64,000 bases of DNA from Bacteroidota bacterium (GTDB taxonomy: Bacteria; Bacteroidota; Bacteroidia; Flavobacteriales; Flavobacteriaceae), in assembly GCA_947447375.1 (NCBI GenBank), contig CANFJB010000002.1, positions 218,741 to 282,740 of the forward strand, in the 5' to 3' direction. Positions within the stretch are counted from its first letter, which is position 1; each line of letters begins with the position of its first letter. Shown here piece by piece: positions 45,007-53,347 of this stretch. The position numbers and the translations under genes were made by a program. The notes below the pieces were generated by a model that saw only the letters and a program-made list of their open reading frames with translations, was not told the origin of the DNA and made no database searches.

Positions 45007-45080
45007 GGTCCTATAGCTCATTCGGTTAGAGCAACTGACTCATAATCAGTAGGTGCTTGGTTCGATTCCAAGTGGGACCA
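45007..45080 (+). tRNA. tRNA with anticodon CAT (elongator tRNA-Met or tRNA-Ile2)
   Basis: All four arms fold over 74 nt: acceptor GGTCCTA/TGGGACC (one G-T pair), D arm GCTC/GAGC, anticodon stem ACTGA/TCAGT with loop CTCATAA (anticodon CAT), 5-nt variable loop, T arm CTTGG/CCAAG with loop TTCGATT, discriminator A. CCA is not encoded. It is not an initiator, since it has a proper 1-72 base pair. A tilS-dependent Ile2 tRNA cannot be excluded, but Met is more probable. The 3' end is partly duplicated at 47753. Confidence 0.95.
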
Positions 45081-45085
45081 CATCA

Positions 45086-45119
45086 AAACCCTTGTAAGTA
45101 TCAGTATTTACAAGGGTTT
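45086..45119 (+). terminator. Hairpin terminator after the tRNA
   Basis: AAACCCTTGTAA (45086-45097) pairs perfectly with TTACAAGGGTTT (45108-45119), 10-nt loop. It is followed by CTTATT and is the likely 3' boundary of the tRNA transcript. Confidence 0.75.
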
Positions 45120-45125
45120 CTTATT

Positions 45126-45171
45126 AAAAAGTTGAGCAAAAAGTTGAGCATAACACCGTGCTCAACTTTTT
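45126..45171. repeat. 12-bp tandem repeat overlapping a 13-bp hairpin
   Basis: AAAAAGTTGAGC occurs twice in tandem from 45126. The second copy (AAAAAGTTGAGCA, 45138-45150) pairs perfectly with TGCTCAACTTTTT (45159-45171). It may be a second terminator or a recombination-site arm beside the tRNA. Confidence 0.7.
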
Positions 45172-45344
45172 TTATACCGTTATTTTTGATGAAAAGCGAA
45201 CCTCTTTAGAATGTTATTAAGTTAATAAAACGTTGAATTAAAATATAAGTTAATATATTAAATAATTGAAAATCAATATTTAATAACTCTAAAAATAATC
45301 AATTAGAAAATTATTATATTTGATGAACTTTTTAATTACAAATA

Positions 45345-47597
45345 ATGAAAACTAAATATTATCAATTACTTATAATTTTATTAAGCGTTTTTTGCTACGG
45401 GCAGCATAATTCTATAGTTTTAGTAAATAAAAATGAAACAACATGTAATGTAAATCCTTTGTCATTAACGCCCAGCGGTGTAAAATATTCAGGAAATTGT
45501 ATTAACGGTATGGCTGATGGAATTGGAAAGTTAACTTTTAGTCAAGGAAGTAGTATAAAAGGGACTTTTAATAATAATATACTACAAAATGGTATAGTTG
45601 AATACAAATTTGCGGATAGTCAAAATACTTTTATTGGACCTTATGTTAACGGAAAATTAAATGGTCGTTATATTGGTTTAGAGCCATACAAGTATGTGAC
45701 AGTCAATAATTATGTTGATGGTAATTATGTTGGTAATTCCCCTGATTACTTTAACATTCCCGAACCAACAAAAATTTACGAAAAAACATTCCCTTTATTT
45801 AGTGAGTGGAAAAACTCTAATTACCCAATAGAAACTAATTTTGGACAACCTTTTGAGATTCCAAACACATCACTTAAGCTTTATCCAATTGTAAAAAAAG
45901 TGAATCAAAATTTAATGGGTAAATCGTGTTTTGCATTGTATGATGTCGAAAAAAACATCATAGTTCGTGAGTTTGGAAGTTATAATGACCCACTGGGGCA
46001 ATTTTTACAATTTTCTTCTGATTACAAATCATTTTATGCATACAAAACTGTATTAAAGGTGAAAAAAGTTGTAAAAATAGATATTCCAACAGGTGTTGTA
46101 AGTAGCGTTTCTGGTGAAGAAGAAAGTAATATTTTAAATAGAAGTAAATTAGGGAAACTTGTAACAGACAATAATTTAATTATTACCCACAATAATTCTG
46201 GTAATTTTGATTCTAACAATGCAAGCTCCGAAATAAAAATTCAATCTTTTGATGGTAAATTAATTACATCACTTAAACTAGTTAATAGATTTATTAGTAA
46301 ATATTCTATTAATGAAAATACAAATCAAATTGCATTAGGAGAATACTCTAGAGATTCTATTTTTTTTAATCGCTATAGTCTTGATAGCTTAAAATTCATT
46401 AAAAAAATTATTTCATATAAATCAGCTAATTCTGGTATTGCTCTTGGAAATGAGATTGGAAACATTGGTTTTTCTCCCTCTGGTAAATATTCATATTTTA
46501 ATATAATGAATAATATGGGAACTTTTATTTTTAAGAATGATGAACTATATTTTGGAGTTCCAGATGGTATATTTGAATTTAATAATTTAGAAAACATTGT
46601 TTTATGTGTCGAAGATGGTGGAAATACTCTTTTCGCATACGATTTAGAATATAGAAAAACACTTTGGAAAACCAAAATAGCAGATAATAATAGAGTTGCA
46701 TATGGTAAATTCAAAATTGATAACGATATATTAGTTTTAACTGCGGATGCTAGTGGAGTTGGAAAAACTAAACCAACGATTACTAGATTTAAATTTGATT
46801 ACCCTTCAAATTCTGAAACTTTTTTTACATTAAATATGAGAGTCCAAGAGGAATTGAATGCTCGTCAAAACGGGGGTAATATCAATCAACAAGATGATAC
46901 GCCAATCGCTTCTAAAAATCTTCAAAATTCAGGCATTAACAAATTCCCGATTTCAAAATTAGAAGACTTAAGTGTGGACGGAAAAAATATTGCTTCTAGA
47001 TTAGAAGACTTGTTTACAAAAATTTATACTGATGTTTATACTAAAAAAATGATTAGTTCACTTTTAGGTAATTCAAAATCTAATAATTATAAAATCTTAG
47101 TAAAAGAAAAAATTAGTGAGACTAAAAGCATAGTAGAAGATTGGATTGGTGGTCCTATGACAAAATCTCAATTAGTTGAATTTAATTCACTTAATAATAA
47201 TGCTTTAGCTCAAGTACAATTTACGATGGGGTTAGTTTCTACGATGTTAAAAAATTCAGGTTCAAGTTCTACAGGCTCATCATATTCCTCAAGTAATACT
47301 TCTTCTGGCTCTAATTCTTCTAATAATAGTGTTTGTTCAATGTGTAAGCCATATGATTCAAAAGGTCATTATATTCAAGATTTTGACCCATCTACAAGAA
47401 CCTACAAAAACGGTAGGTATATTTTAAGGCCTGGCTATAAGCCTTGCAATACTTGTAAAGGTACTGGTACTTGCTTTGCTTCATGTAGACGAGGTAAGGA
47501 AGATTGTCCTGGCTGGTGTGATGATAATGGCACTTGTACGATATGTCATGGAGATAGATTTGAACTTTGTAGTCGTTGTAAGGGTTCGGGAAAATAA
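45345..47597 (+). CDS. Secreted protein with MORN-like repeats, propeller-like middle and DnaJ-type Cys-rich C terminus
   Basis: The 750-residue product has a signal peptide (about 1-19, VFCYGQ). MORN-like repeats (about 28-110; YSGNCINGMADGIGKLTF, GPYVNGKLNGRYIG) come first, then a long beta-rich part (about 150-500) with WD/propeller-like turns. A low-complexity Ser/Asn linker (about 640-660) leads to a DnaJ-like zinc region with about a dozen cysteines in CxxC pairs (CSMCKP, CNTCKGTGTC, CTICHGDRFELCSRCKG). The combination in an exported protein is odd, because DnaJ zinc domains are normally cytosolic. The gene is AT-rich with a long upstream AT spacer, and lies between the tRNA and its partial copy, so acquisition is plausible. 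Its function is unknown. Confidence 0.7.
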   Translation: MKTKYYQLLIILLSVFCYGQHNSIVLVNKNETTCNVNPLSLTPSGVKYSGNCINGMADGIGKLTFSQGSSIKGTFNNNILQNGIVEYKFADSQNTFIGPYVNGKLNGRYIGLEPYKYVTVNNYVDGNYVGNSPDYFNIPEPTKIYEKTFPLFSEWKNSNYPIETNFGQPFEIPNTSLKLYPIVKKVNQNLMGKSCFALYDVEKNIIVREFGSYNDPLGQFLQFSSDYKSFYAYKTVLKVKKVVKIDIPTGVVSSVSGEEESNILNRSKLGKLVTDNNLIITHNNSGNFDSNNASSEIKIQSFDGKLITSLKLVNRFISKYSINENTNQIALGEYSRDSIFFNRYSLDSLKFIKKIISYKSANSGIALGNEIGNIGFSPSGKYSYFNIMNNMGTFIFKNDELYFGVPDGIFEFNNLENIVLCVEDGGNTLFAYDLEYRKTLWKTKIADNNRVAYGKFKIDNDILVLTADASGVGKTKPTITRFKFDYPSNSETFFTLNMRVQEELNARQNGGNINQQDDTPIASKNLQNSGINKFPISKLEDLSVDGKNIASRLEDLFTKIYTDVYTKKMISSLLGNSKSNNYKILVKEKISETKSIVEDWIGGPMTKSQLVEFNSLNNNALAQVQFTMGLVSTMLKNSGSSSTGSSYSSSNTSSGSNSSNNSVCSMCKPYDSKGHYIQDFDPSTRTYKNGRYILRPGYKPCNTCKGTGTCFASCRRGKEDCPGWCDDNGTCTICHGDRFELCSRCKGSGK

Positions 47598-47632
47598 AAT
47601 GTTTGCTATTATTGAAATTTTAACTGGATAAA

Positions 47633-47731
47633 TTAAAAAGGTAATTCCTCATCTTCTAGATTTTGATGTTCAACTTTCCCAATATATTGAATCTCGGATT
47701 TTTGAATCTTAAAAATATCGTTGGCAAACAT
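47633..47731 (-). pseudogene. Possible gene remnant, 32-codon C-terminal fragment with SSB-like acidic tip
   Basis: The minus-strand frame reads MFANDIFKIQKSEI and ends NLEDEELPF, an acidic -xLPF tip like those by which SSB-type proteins bind partners. The frame stays open upstream without a start through the tRNA-like repeat (into 47770), so it may be the 3' end of a gene cut by recombination. No family was recognised. It could also be a random short frame. Confidence 0.3.
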
Positions 47732-47752
47732 TTTGTGAAATCGATTTACATT

Positions 47753-47806
47753 AAGTGGGACCACCACAAAACCCTAATTTCTTATATAATAAGTAATTAG
47801 GGTTTT
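47753..47806 (+). other. Partial tRNA 3'-end copy plus hairpin (candidate attachment site)
   Basis: AAGTGGGACCAC (47753-47764) repeats the 3' end of the tRNA at 45070-45081. After two differing bases both are followed by CAAAACCCT and a hairpin that starts with that sequence. Here AAAACCCTAATT (47768-47779) pairs with AATTAGGGTTTT (47795-47806). The match is 21 of 23 nt. It marks the right boundary of a 2.7-kb segment as a possible attR. Confidence 0.55.
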
Positions 47807-47830
47807 ATATTTATTATAATTTTCTAAAAA

Positions 47831-48460
47831 TCACTCCTTTACACACCTAACAAAATACCCCATTATCCAACTGGTGGAATAGTTCATCAAATGGTCTGTC
47901 CCTTTGGATAGATTATAATAACGAGTATCGTCTTCAAGGGTTTCGGAATTTTTTGACCACCAAGTGCAAGAATCTTCCAATCCTCCAAATCCTACATCGC
48001 GCCACCCGCCAGGTAAGGCATTAAATCCATAAGGATCTTCTAGTTTTTTATCTTCAATCCAAGCGCTAGCCGACTTTAATTTGGCACCAGCCACTTCAGC
48101 TCCCCCCAATTCTGCAGTTAGAATTTCCCAATCTTTATCGCTTGGTAATCGCCAGCCCTTTGGCGCTAAGCCTCTTGGGTCATACAAAGCAAAGCGATTG
48201 TAAAGCTTTCCATAAATTTTTCCATTTTTAGTTTCCATTTCATAGTAACACCAAGCGGGTTGTTTTGTAAAGCCTGCTTTTTCCCATTGCTCTGCAGTTT
48301 GCGCTTGCAGAATTACATTTCCGTTTCGAAATTTATTGACATTTAAATTCTCACCCATCCAGGTTTGATTTCCTATTTTCACTTCTTTTTGTGCCGTAAT
48401 ACTATTGCTTAATAAAAGTACCACTACAACAACCAATGTATAAATTTTAATTCTTTTCAT
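47831..48460 (-). CDS. FISUMP domain (Fibrobacter succinogenes major paralogous) protein
   Basis: The 209-residue exported protein has a signal peptide (about 1-23) and one FISUMP domain: KEVKIGNQTWMGENLNV, YGKLYNRFAL, PKGWRLPSDKDWEIL, FNALPGGWRD, CTWWSKN and a final FVRCVKE. These signatures are those of a C-type-lectin-like fold that is widespread in Bacteroidota and Fibrobacter, usually on the surface. No sorting domain or lipobox is present. Its biochemical function is unknown, possibly binding. It reads toward the tRNA-like site. Confidence 0.85.
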   Translation of the reverse strand: MKRIKIYTLVVVVVLLLSNSITAQKEVKIGNQTWMGENLNVNKFRNGNVILQAQTAEQWEKAGFTKQPAWCYYEMETKNGKIYGKLYNRFALYDPRGLAPKGWRLPSDKDWEILTAELGGAEVAGAKLKSASAWIEDKKLEDPYGFNALPGGWRDVGFGGLEDSCTWWSKNSETLEDDTRYYNLSKGTDHLMNYSTSWIMGYFVRCVKE

Positions 48461-48661
48461 AATTAACCAATTTAAATTATTGTATTTTTAATTAACGAAA
48501 AAAGGGTTGGTTTTATTATTTATCAAGTGCCGCAATATGAAGTTGGATTAGAATTTAAACGTTTAATAACGAAACACATACGTTAACTAAAAGAACAATA
48601 TAATTGTATTTATTAAAAATAAATAGGTTAAATTTGATAAATAATTAAAAATCAAAAAATT
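48461..48661. promoter_or_regulatory. Divergent AT-rich spacer
   Basis: TAAATTTG at 48629-48636 fits the -7 element for the next plus-strand gene, with a TTG (48604-48606) at a rather long 22-nt spacing. No other feature was recognised. Confidence 0.35.
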
Positions 48662-49030
48662 ATGAAAAAGCTATTAATTTTCTCTTTTTTATTCTTGAGC
48701 ACCTATTTAGGGAATGCACAAAATTTAAAATTTAGAGATCAAGGTTCTGTAACTTCTTTTATGGAGGGTAAGGTATATTATAATTCGGCGACTAAACTAG
48801 AAATTGAATATGGTTATATTTCATCCTATAATACCTATGGTATAAAAGTGAAAAATAATTATGGCGATAGATTTTATTTTATAAATGTTGAAATTACAGC
48901 ATATGGAAATTTCGCTGACCTATATGGAATGAGTGCAGAAAGCGGAAGTAATTTTGGGTTCCGTGTTTATAGAGATAAACTAATTGTTGGCCGAGGAGAG
49001 GCTGGAGAACAAACCTATTATTTGAAATAG
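48662..49030 (+). CDS. Small secreted protein, unknown function
   Basis: The 122-residue product has a clear signal peptide (1-19, TYLGNAQ) and a 100-residue beta-rich domain with many aromatic residues (YYNSATKLEIEYGYIS, YGDRFYFINVEITAYG) and no cysteine. I do not recognise the family. It lies 33 nt upstream of a second small exported protein gene in the same direction, so the two may be co-expressed. Confidence 0.6.
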   Translation: MKKLLIFSFLFLSTYLGNAQNLKFRDQGSVTSFMEGKVYYNSATKLEIEYGYISSYNTYGIKVKNNYGDRFYFINVEITAYGNFADLYGMSAESGSNFGFRVYRDKLIVGRGEAGEQTYYLK

Positions 49031-49063
49031 CATAAGAATATTATTAACCAAAATTTATATAAA

Positions 49064-49402
49064 ATGAAAAAACTAATTATTCCATTTACCCTATTGGTAT
49101 CTTTTGTAATTGTATCTTTTACAAATGATTATTCATCAAAAAATTATAACAAAAACTCAGGCGACGAAAACTGGTATTTATGTTCCACTTGTTGCAAAAC
49201 TAAAAAAGCAACTTCAGCACCATGGGAAAATGGCTGTAAAAGTTCTTCAGGGACCCACAACTATCAGTTTTGTGGTAAAGCGGGAAATTTTAACTATACC
49301 TGCAGAAATTGTGACGCTGAGGTATATTTAACATCAAGTTCATCTCCAAGTGCATCAAAATGTTGCGCCTCAGGAGGTACTCATACTTGGTACCATAGGT
49401 AA
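49064..49402 (+). CDS. Small secreted Cys-rich protein with two zinc-ribbon-like repeats
   Basis: The 112-residue product has a hydrophobic N-terminal signal (about 1-20) and ten cysteines. Two similar units can be read: CSTCC...GCKSSSGTHNYQF and CRNC...KCCASGGTHTWYH. Each has C-x-x-C, a C about 15-18 residues later and an SGTH/GGTH[NT][YW] end, as in small zinc-ribbon-like modules with Cys3His sites. Being exported, they could instead be disulfide bonded. The family is unrecognised. A strong terminator ends the transcript. Confidence 0.6.
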   Translation: MKKLIIPFTLLVSFVIVSFTNDYSSKNYNKNSGDENWYLCSTCCKTKKATSAPWENGCKSSSGTHNYQFCGKAGNFNYTCRNCDAEVYLTSSSSPSASKCCASGGTHTWYHR

Positions 49403-49413
49403 TCCTAAAATTC

Positions 49414-49449
49414 AAGAGTTGTTATTTTTATAACAACTCTTTTTTTTTA
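49414..49449 (+). terminator. Terminator after the small Cys-rich gene
   Basis: AAGAGTTGTTA (49414-49424) pairs with TAACAACTCTT (49431-49441) with a 6-nt loop, then a run of T. Confidence 0.9.
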
Positions 49450-49508
49450 TTGTTTTTCAAAAACTAATTCAAAATCTTCACCAACCCAAAACTCTTACTT
49501 TATTTTTC

Positions 49509-49516
49509 TATATTTG
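49509..49516 (+). promoter_or_regulatory. Probable -7 element of the GH92 gene
   Basis: TATATTTG matches the -7 consensus, 17 nt before the ATG at 49534. Confidence 0.45.
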
Positions 49517-49533
49517 ATGTAAAATCATTTTAA

Positions 49534-52362
49534 ATGAAAGCATCATTTTCTTTTTTAATTCTACTAATTTCTTCGTTTGCCTTAGGGCAAAATCTTAATC
49601 AATATGTAAACCCATTTATAGGAACTGGCGGTCACGGACACACGTTTCCCGGCGCAACGCTTCCCTTTGGAATGGTGCAATTGTCGCCCGATACCCGAAT
49701 TGATGGCAGTTGGGACGGTTGTTCCGGGTACCATTATTCGGATGAAACTATTTACGGTTTTTCCCACACGCATTTAAACGGAACTGGATGTTCGGATTTT
49801 GGCGATATTATGATCATGACTTTCATGGGAAAAGCATCACTGGATAATAAAGTCTATTCTTCAAAATTTTCCCATCAAAATGAAAAAGCAAGCGCCGGAT
49901 TTTATGCTGTGAAATTAGACAAACACAATATCGATGTTCGTTTAACGGCTTCAACTCGAATTGGCTTTCATGAATATACTTTTAATACTGCCGGTCAAGC
50001 CAATATTGTCCTCGACTTAAACCACCGCGATTTATTGTTGGGCGGCGAAGTTCATGTAATCAATAGTACCACAATCGAAGTGAGAAGAGAGAGCGAAGCT
50101 TGGGCAAAAAACCAAATTGTATTCGCTCGAATTGAGTTTAGCGCGCCTATGAAAGTTACCGATATTCGTAGCAACGGCGATTACATGCACTCTCCAGAAA
50201 ACGAATATATCGGCGGAACACAAACAGCAATTTGCTTTTCCAAACAAGTCAAAAAAGGCGAAAAAATCCTGGTGAAAGTGTCGCTATCGCCAACCGGATA
50301 TGAAGGAGCAAAAGGAAACAGTTCCGAAATAAAAGGCTGGGATTTTGAAAAAGTAAAAAAGGAAGCGGAGCAAAAATGGAAATCTGAATTGTCGAAAATC
50401 CAAATTACATCGGACAATAAAGATAAAAAAACCATTTTCTACACGGCTTTATACCACACCATGATGCAGCCGAATATTGCACAAGATATAGATAAAAAAT
50501 ACCGCGGCAGAGACAACAAAATTCATGTTGCCGAAGGATTTGATTACTATTCTGTTTTTTCACTTTGGGATACCTTTCGCGCTGCACACCCGCTTTATAC
50601 GTTGATTGACAAAAAAAGAACTGCCGATTTTATCAATACGTTTTTAATGCAATACGAGCAAGGCGGAAGATTGCCGGTTTGGGAATTGGCTTCCAATGAA
50701 ACCGATTGTATGATTGGTTACCATTCGGTTTCGGTGATGGCCGATGCGATGGCAAAAGGCATCAAAGGGTTCGATTACGAAAAGTGTTTTGAAGCCGCTA
50801 AACATTCAGCCATGCTCGATCATTTAGGTTTGGACGCGTATAAACGACAAGGATTTATTTCGATGGACGACGAACACGAAAGCGTTTCAAAAACATTGGA
50901 ATATGCTTATGACGATTGGTGTATTGCACAAATGGCAGAAATTTTGAACAAAAAAGAAGACTACAATTATTTTATGAAACGCTCCCAGAGTTGGAAAAAT
51001 GTCTTCGATTGGAATGCCGGTTTCATGCGACCAAAGAAAAACGGCGGTTGGAACAAGCCATTCGATCCAAAGGAAATCAACAATAATTTTACCGAAGGCA
51101 ACTCGTGGCAATATTCGTTTTTCGTACCTCAAGATATTCCTGGTTTGATTGAAGCCTATGGCGGGGCAGCAAAATTTGAAGCCAAACTCGACGAAATGTT
51201 CAACAGCGAAAGTAAAACTACGGGTCGCGAGCAAGCCGATGTTACGGGATTAATAGGTCAATATGCGCACGGAAACGAGCCGAGTCATCACATGGCGTAT
51301 TTGTACAATTATGTTGGGAAGCCAGAAAAGACCACCGAAAAAGTGCATTATATTTTAGATAATTTCTACAAAAATGCCCCTGACGGATTAATTGGAAATG
51401 AAGACTGCGGACAAATGAGCGCTTGGTATGTGTTGAGTTCGTTGGGGATTTATGCGGTGACGCCTGGAATACCCCAATGGAGCGTAACGCAATCTAGTTT
51501 TGATTCTATCAAAGTTAATTTTGAAGACCAAACAACCAAAGAAATTTCCAAAAAAATGCCTGTTAGAGCAATGGAAAATTTTGGCATAAATAGTAATTAC
51601 AAAGACATTGCTGTAGGTTATTCTTATGATGAAATAATTCCAGCTCCATTAATTCAATCCGAGGGCAAAGCGTTTAAAGATAAAATGTCGGTTGACCTAC
51701 TTTCACAAAACCCAACAGATAAAATATACTATATAGTTTTTGAAAAGGGCGTTGATTATTCAACTATAAAAATGACTTATGTTCCCTACATAAAACCATT
51801 TTATATTGAAGCTTCTTCAACAATTCAAGCCTATATTAAAAATGATAACGGTCAAAGCGCAACAGTTTCAGCCCAATTCTTCAAAAAACCAAATAATTAC
51901 TCCATCGAGATAAAATCAAAATACAATCCGCAATATACTGCCGGAGGCGATGAAGGAATTATCGACGGAATTAACGGATCTGAAAACTGGCGAAAAGGCG
52001 AGTGGCAAGGGTATCAAAGTCAGGATTTTGAAGCGATTATAGATTTACAAACCGAGAAAAACGTTTCTAATTTCAGTGCGACTTTTCTGCAAGATTCGGG
52101 CTCGTGGATTTTAATGCCAACGAAAGTCGACTATTATGTGTCGAATGATAACGTAAATTTCACCTTGGTAGGAAGTGTAAATAATTCAATCAGTCCAAGA
52201 TACTCAGTAAACAAAATTGAGAATTTCGAATATAAATCGGCTCAAGAACTTAAAGCAAAATACGTTAAAGTGAAAGCTTACAATTTTGGCAAACTTCCCG
52301 ATTGGCACCAAGGTGCCGGTGGCGATGCCTTTATTTTCATTGATGAAATAACCATTAAATAA
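49534..52362 (+). CDS. GH92 family alpha-mannosidase with C-terminal F5/8-type domain
   Basis: The 942-residue exported enzyme (signal peptide 1-18, FALGQ) shows the GH92 features from N to C: YVNPFIGTGGHGHTFPGA, SGYHYSDETIYGFSHTHL, SVFSLWDTFRAAHPL, NETDCMIGYHS and the catalytic acid region NEDCGQMSAWYVLSSLG with Glu near 624. A C-terminal discoidin-like domain (about 800-942; LQDSGSWILMPTKVDYYVS, FIFIDEITI) probably binds glycans. GH92 enzymes are calcium-dependent exo-alpha-mannosidases of N-glycan or yeast mannan. It is not in a complete polysaccharide utilisation locus. The codon use is slightly GC-richer than in the accessory genes before it. Confidence 0.93.
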   Translation: MKASFSFLILLISSFALGQNLNQYVNPFIGTGGHGHTFPGATLPFGMVQLSPDTRIDGSWDGCSGYHYSDETIYGFSHTHLNGTGCSDFGDIMIMTFMGKASLDNKVYSSKFSHQNEKASAGFYAVKLDKHNIDVRLTASTRIGFHEYTFNTAGQANIVLDLNHRDLLLGGEVHVINSTTIEVRRESEAWAKNQIVFARIEFSAPMKVTDIRSNGDYMHSPENEYIGGTQTAICFSKQVKKGEKILVKVSLSPTGYEGAKGNSSEIKGWDFEKVKKEAEQKWKSELSKIQITSDNKDKKTIFYTALYHTMMQPNIAQDIDKKYRGRDNKIHVAEGFDYYSVFSLWDTFRAAHPLYTLIDKKRTADFINTFLMQYEQGGRLPVWELASNETDCMIGYHSVSVMADAMAKGIKGFDYEKCFEAAKHSAMLDHLGLDAYKRQGFISMDDEHESVSKTLEYAYDDWCIAQMAEILNKKEDYNYFMKRSQSWKNVFDWNAGFMRPKKNGGWNKPFDPKEINNNFTEGNSWQYSFFVPQDIPGLIEAYGGAAKFEAKLDEMFNSESKTTGREQADVTGLIGQYAHGNEPSHHMAYLYNYVGKPEKTTEKVHYILDNFYKNAPDGLIGNEDCGQMSAWYVLSSLGIYAVTPGIPQWSVTQSSFDSIKVNFEDQTTKEISKKMPVRAMENFGINSNYKDIAVGYSYDEIIPAPLIQSEGKAFKDKMSVDLLSQNPTDKIYYIVFEKGVDYSTIKMTYVPYIKPFYIEASSTIQAYIKNDNGQSATVSAQFFKKPNNYSIEIKSKYNPQYTAGGDEGIIDGINGSENWRKGEWQGYQSQDFEAIIDLQTEKNVSNFSATFLQDSGSWILMPTKVDYYVSNDNVNFTLVGSVNNSISPRYSVNKIENFEYKSAQELKAKYVKVKAYNFGKLPDWHQGAGGDAFIFIDEITIK

Positions 52363-52367
52363 TTTTT

Positions 52368-52478
52368 GTGAAACGCTGCGTTTGCTTTGCGTAACTTTGT
52401 GAAACAATTTTTAATATATTTTTTTATTTAAATATAACTCCGTGAATCGCTGTGTTTACTTTGAGTAACTTTGTGAAA
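52368..52478 (+). repeat. Two degenerate 37-nt direct repeats carrying a -7-like sequence
   Basis: GTGAAACGCTGCGTTTGC... (52368-52404) and GTGAATCGCTGTGTTTAC... (52442-52478) agree in 33 of 37 bases, both ending GTAACTTTGTGAAA. They belong to a dispersed flavobacterial repeat type. TAACTTTG in the second copy (52466-52473) lies 11 nt before the next gene and could serve as its -7 element. Confidence 0.75.
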
Positions 52479-52484
52479 TAGCCT

Positions 52485-53246
52485 ATGAAAATTGCCTTAA
52501 TCCAAGCGCCATTACTTTGGGAAAACCCAAAACAGAATTGGAATTATTTCGAAGAAAAAATCAATTCTATTAATGAAACTATCGATTTGATTGTCCTTCC
52601 AGAAATGTTCACTTCTGGGTTTACTATGAATCCAAAAGCCGTTGCTGAGGTCATGCAAGGCGAAACGGTTTTGTGGTTACAAGCATTGGCGAAAGCCAAA
52701 AATTCGGCAATTACAGGAAGTTTGGTAATTGAAGAAAACGGGAGTTTCTATAATCGGTTGGTGTTTGTTTTCCCATCAGGAGAAATCAAAACCTACGACA
52801 AAAAACACTTGTTTACGCTAGCTGGCGAGGATAAAGCCTACACTTCGGGAACTCAAAAATTGCTAATTGATTACAAAGGATTTAAAATTTGTCCGCTGAT
52901 TTGCTACGATTTACGCTTTCCAGTTTTTGCTAGAAATACCGAAGAGTATGACGTATTAATTTATGTTGCCAATTGGCCCAAACCTAGAATTAATGCTTGG
53001 GACGCCCTATTAAAAGCACGAGCTATTGAAAACATGTGTTATACTATTGGAGTAAATAGAATTGGTGAAGACCCAAACAAACACGATTATCCAGGGCATT
53101 CTCAAGCGATTGATGAATTAGGAAATTACCTGATCGAACCTCAAGAAACCGAAGGTGTTTTTATTACTACTTTAAACAAAAACACATTGGTTGCAACCCG
53201 AAAAAAGTTTGGGTTTTTGAACGATCGCGATGCGTTTACAATTTAG
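52485..53246 (+). CDS. Nitrilase-superfamily omega-amidase (YafV-like)
   Basis: The 253-residue enzyme has the Glu-Lys-Cys triad: Glu40 (LIVLPEMF), Lys106 (YDKKHLF) and Cys140 (CPLICYDLRFPVF). The block ANWPKPRINAWDALLKARAIEN is diagnostic of the YafV/omega-amidase group, which hydrolyses alpha-ketoglutaramate and related amides for methionine salvage. It stands alone after a repeat pair. Confidence 0.9.
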   Translation: MKIALIQAPLLWENPKQNWNYFEEKINSINETIDLIVLPEMFTSGFTMNPKAVAEVMQGETVLWLQALAKAKNSAITGSLVIEENGSFYNRLVFVFPSGEIKTYDKKHLFTLAGEDKAYTSGTQKLLIDYKGFKICPLICYDLRFPVFARNTEEYDVLIYVANWPKPRINAWDALLKARAIENMCYTIGVNRIGEDPNKHDYPGHSQAIDELGNYLIEPQETEGVFITTLNKNTLVATRKKFGFLNDRDAFTI

Positions 53247-53297
53247 CTATTAGCAGTTACCTCTCAAAGCTGTAAAAAAAATCCATAGAAAAACCTA

Positions 53298-53330
53298 TTG
53301 GTTGTTACAAATAAAGTAATAACTTTGTAA
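53298..53330 (+). promoter_or_regulatory. mazEF promoter with inverted repeat
   Basis: TTG (53298-53300), a 19-nt spacer and TAACTTTG (53320-53327) match the promoter consensus exactly. TTACAAA (53305-53311) and TTTGTAA (53324-53330) form a perfect inverted repeat with a 12-nt spacer, overlapping the -7 element. A role as MazE operator is likely. Confidence 0.7.
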
Positions 53331-53347
53331 TCACTAAATTAATCATT

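Noticed and set aside
45007..49450. Full integrative conjugative element or prophage
   Set aside because: No integrase, relaxase, transfer or structural phage gene is present; only a partial tRNA copy and cargo-like genes are seen.
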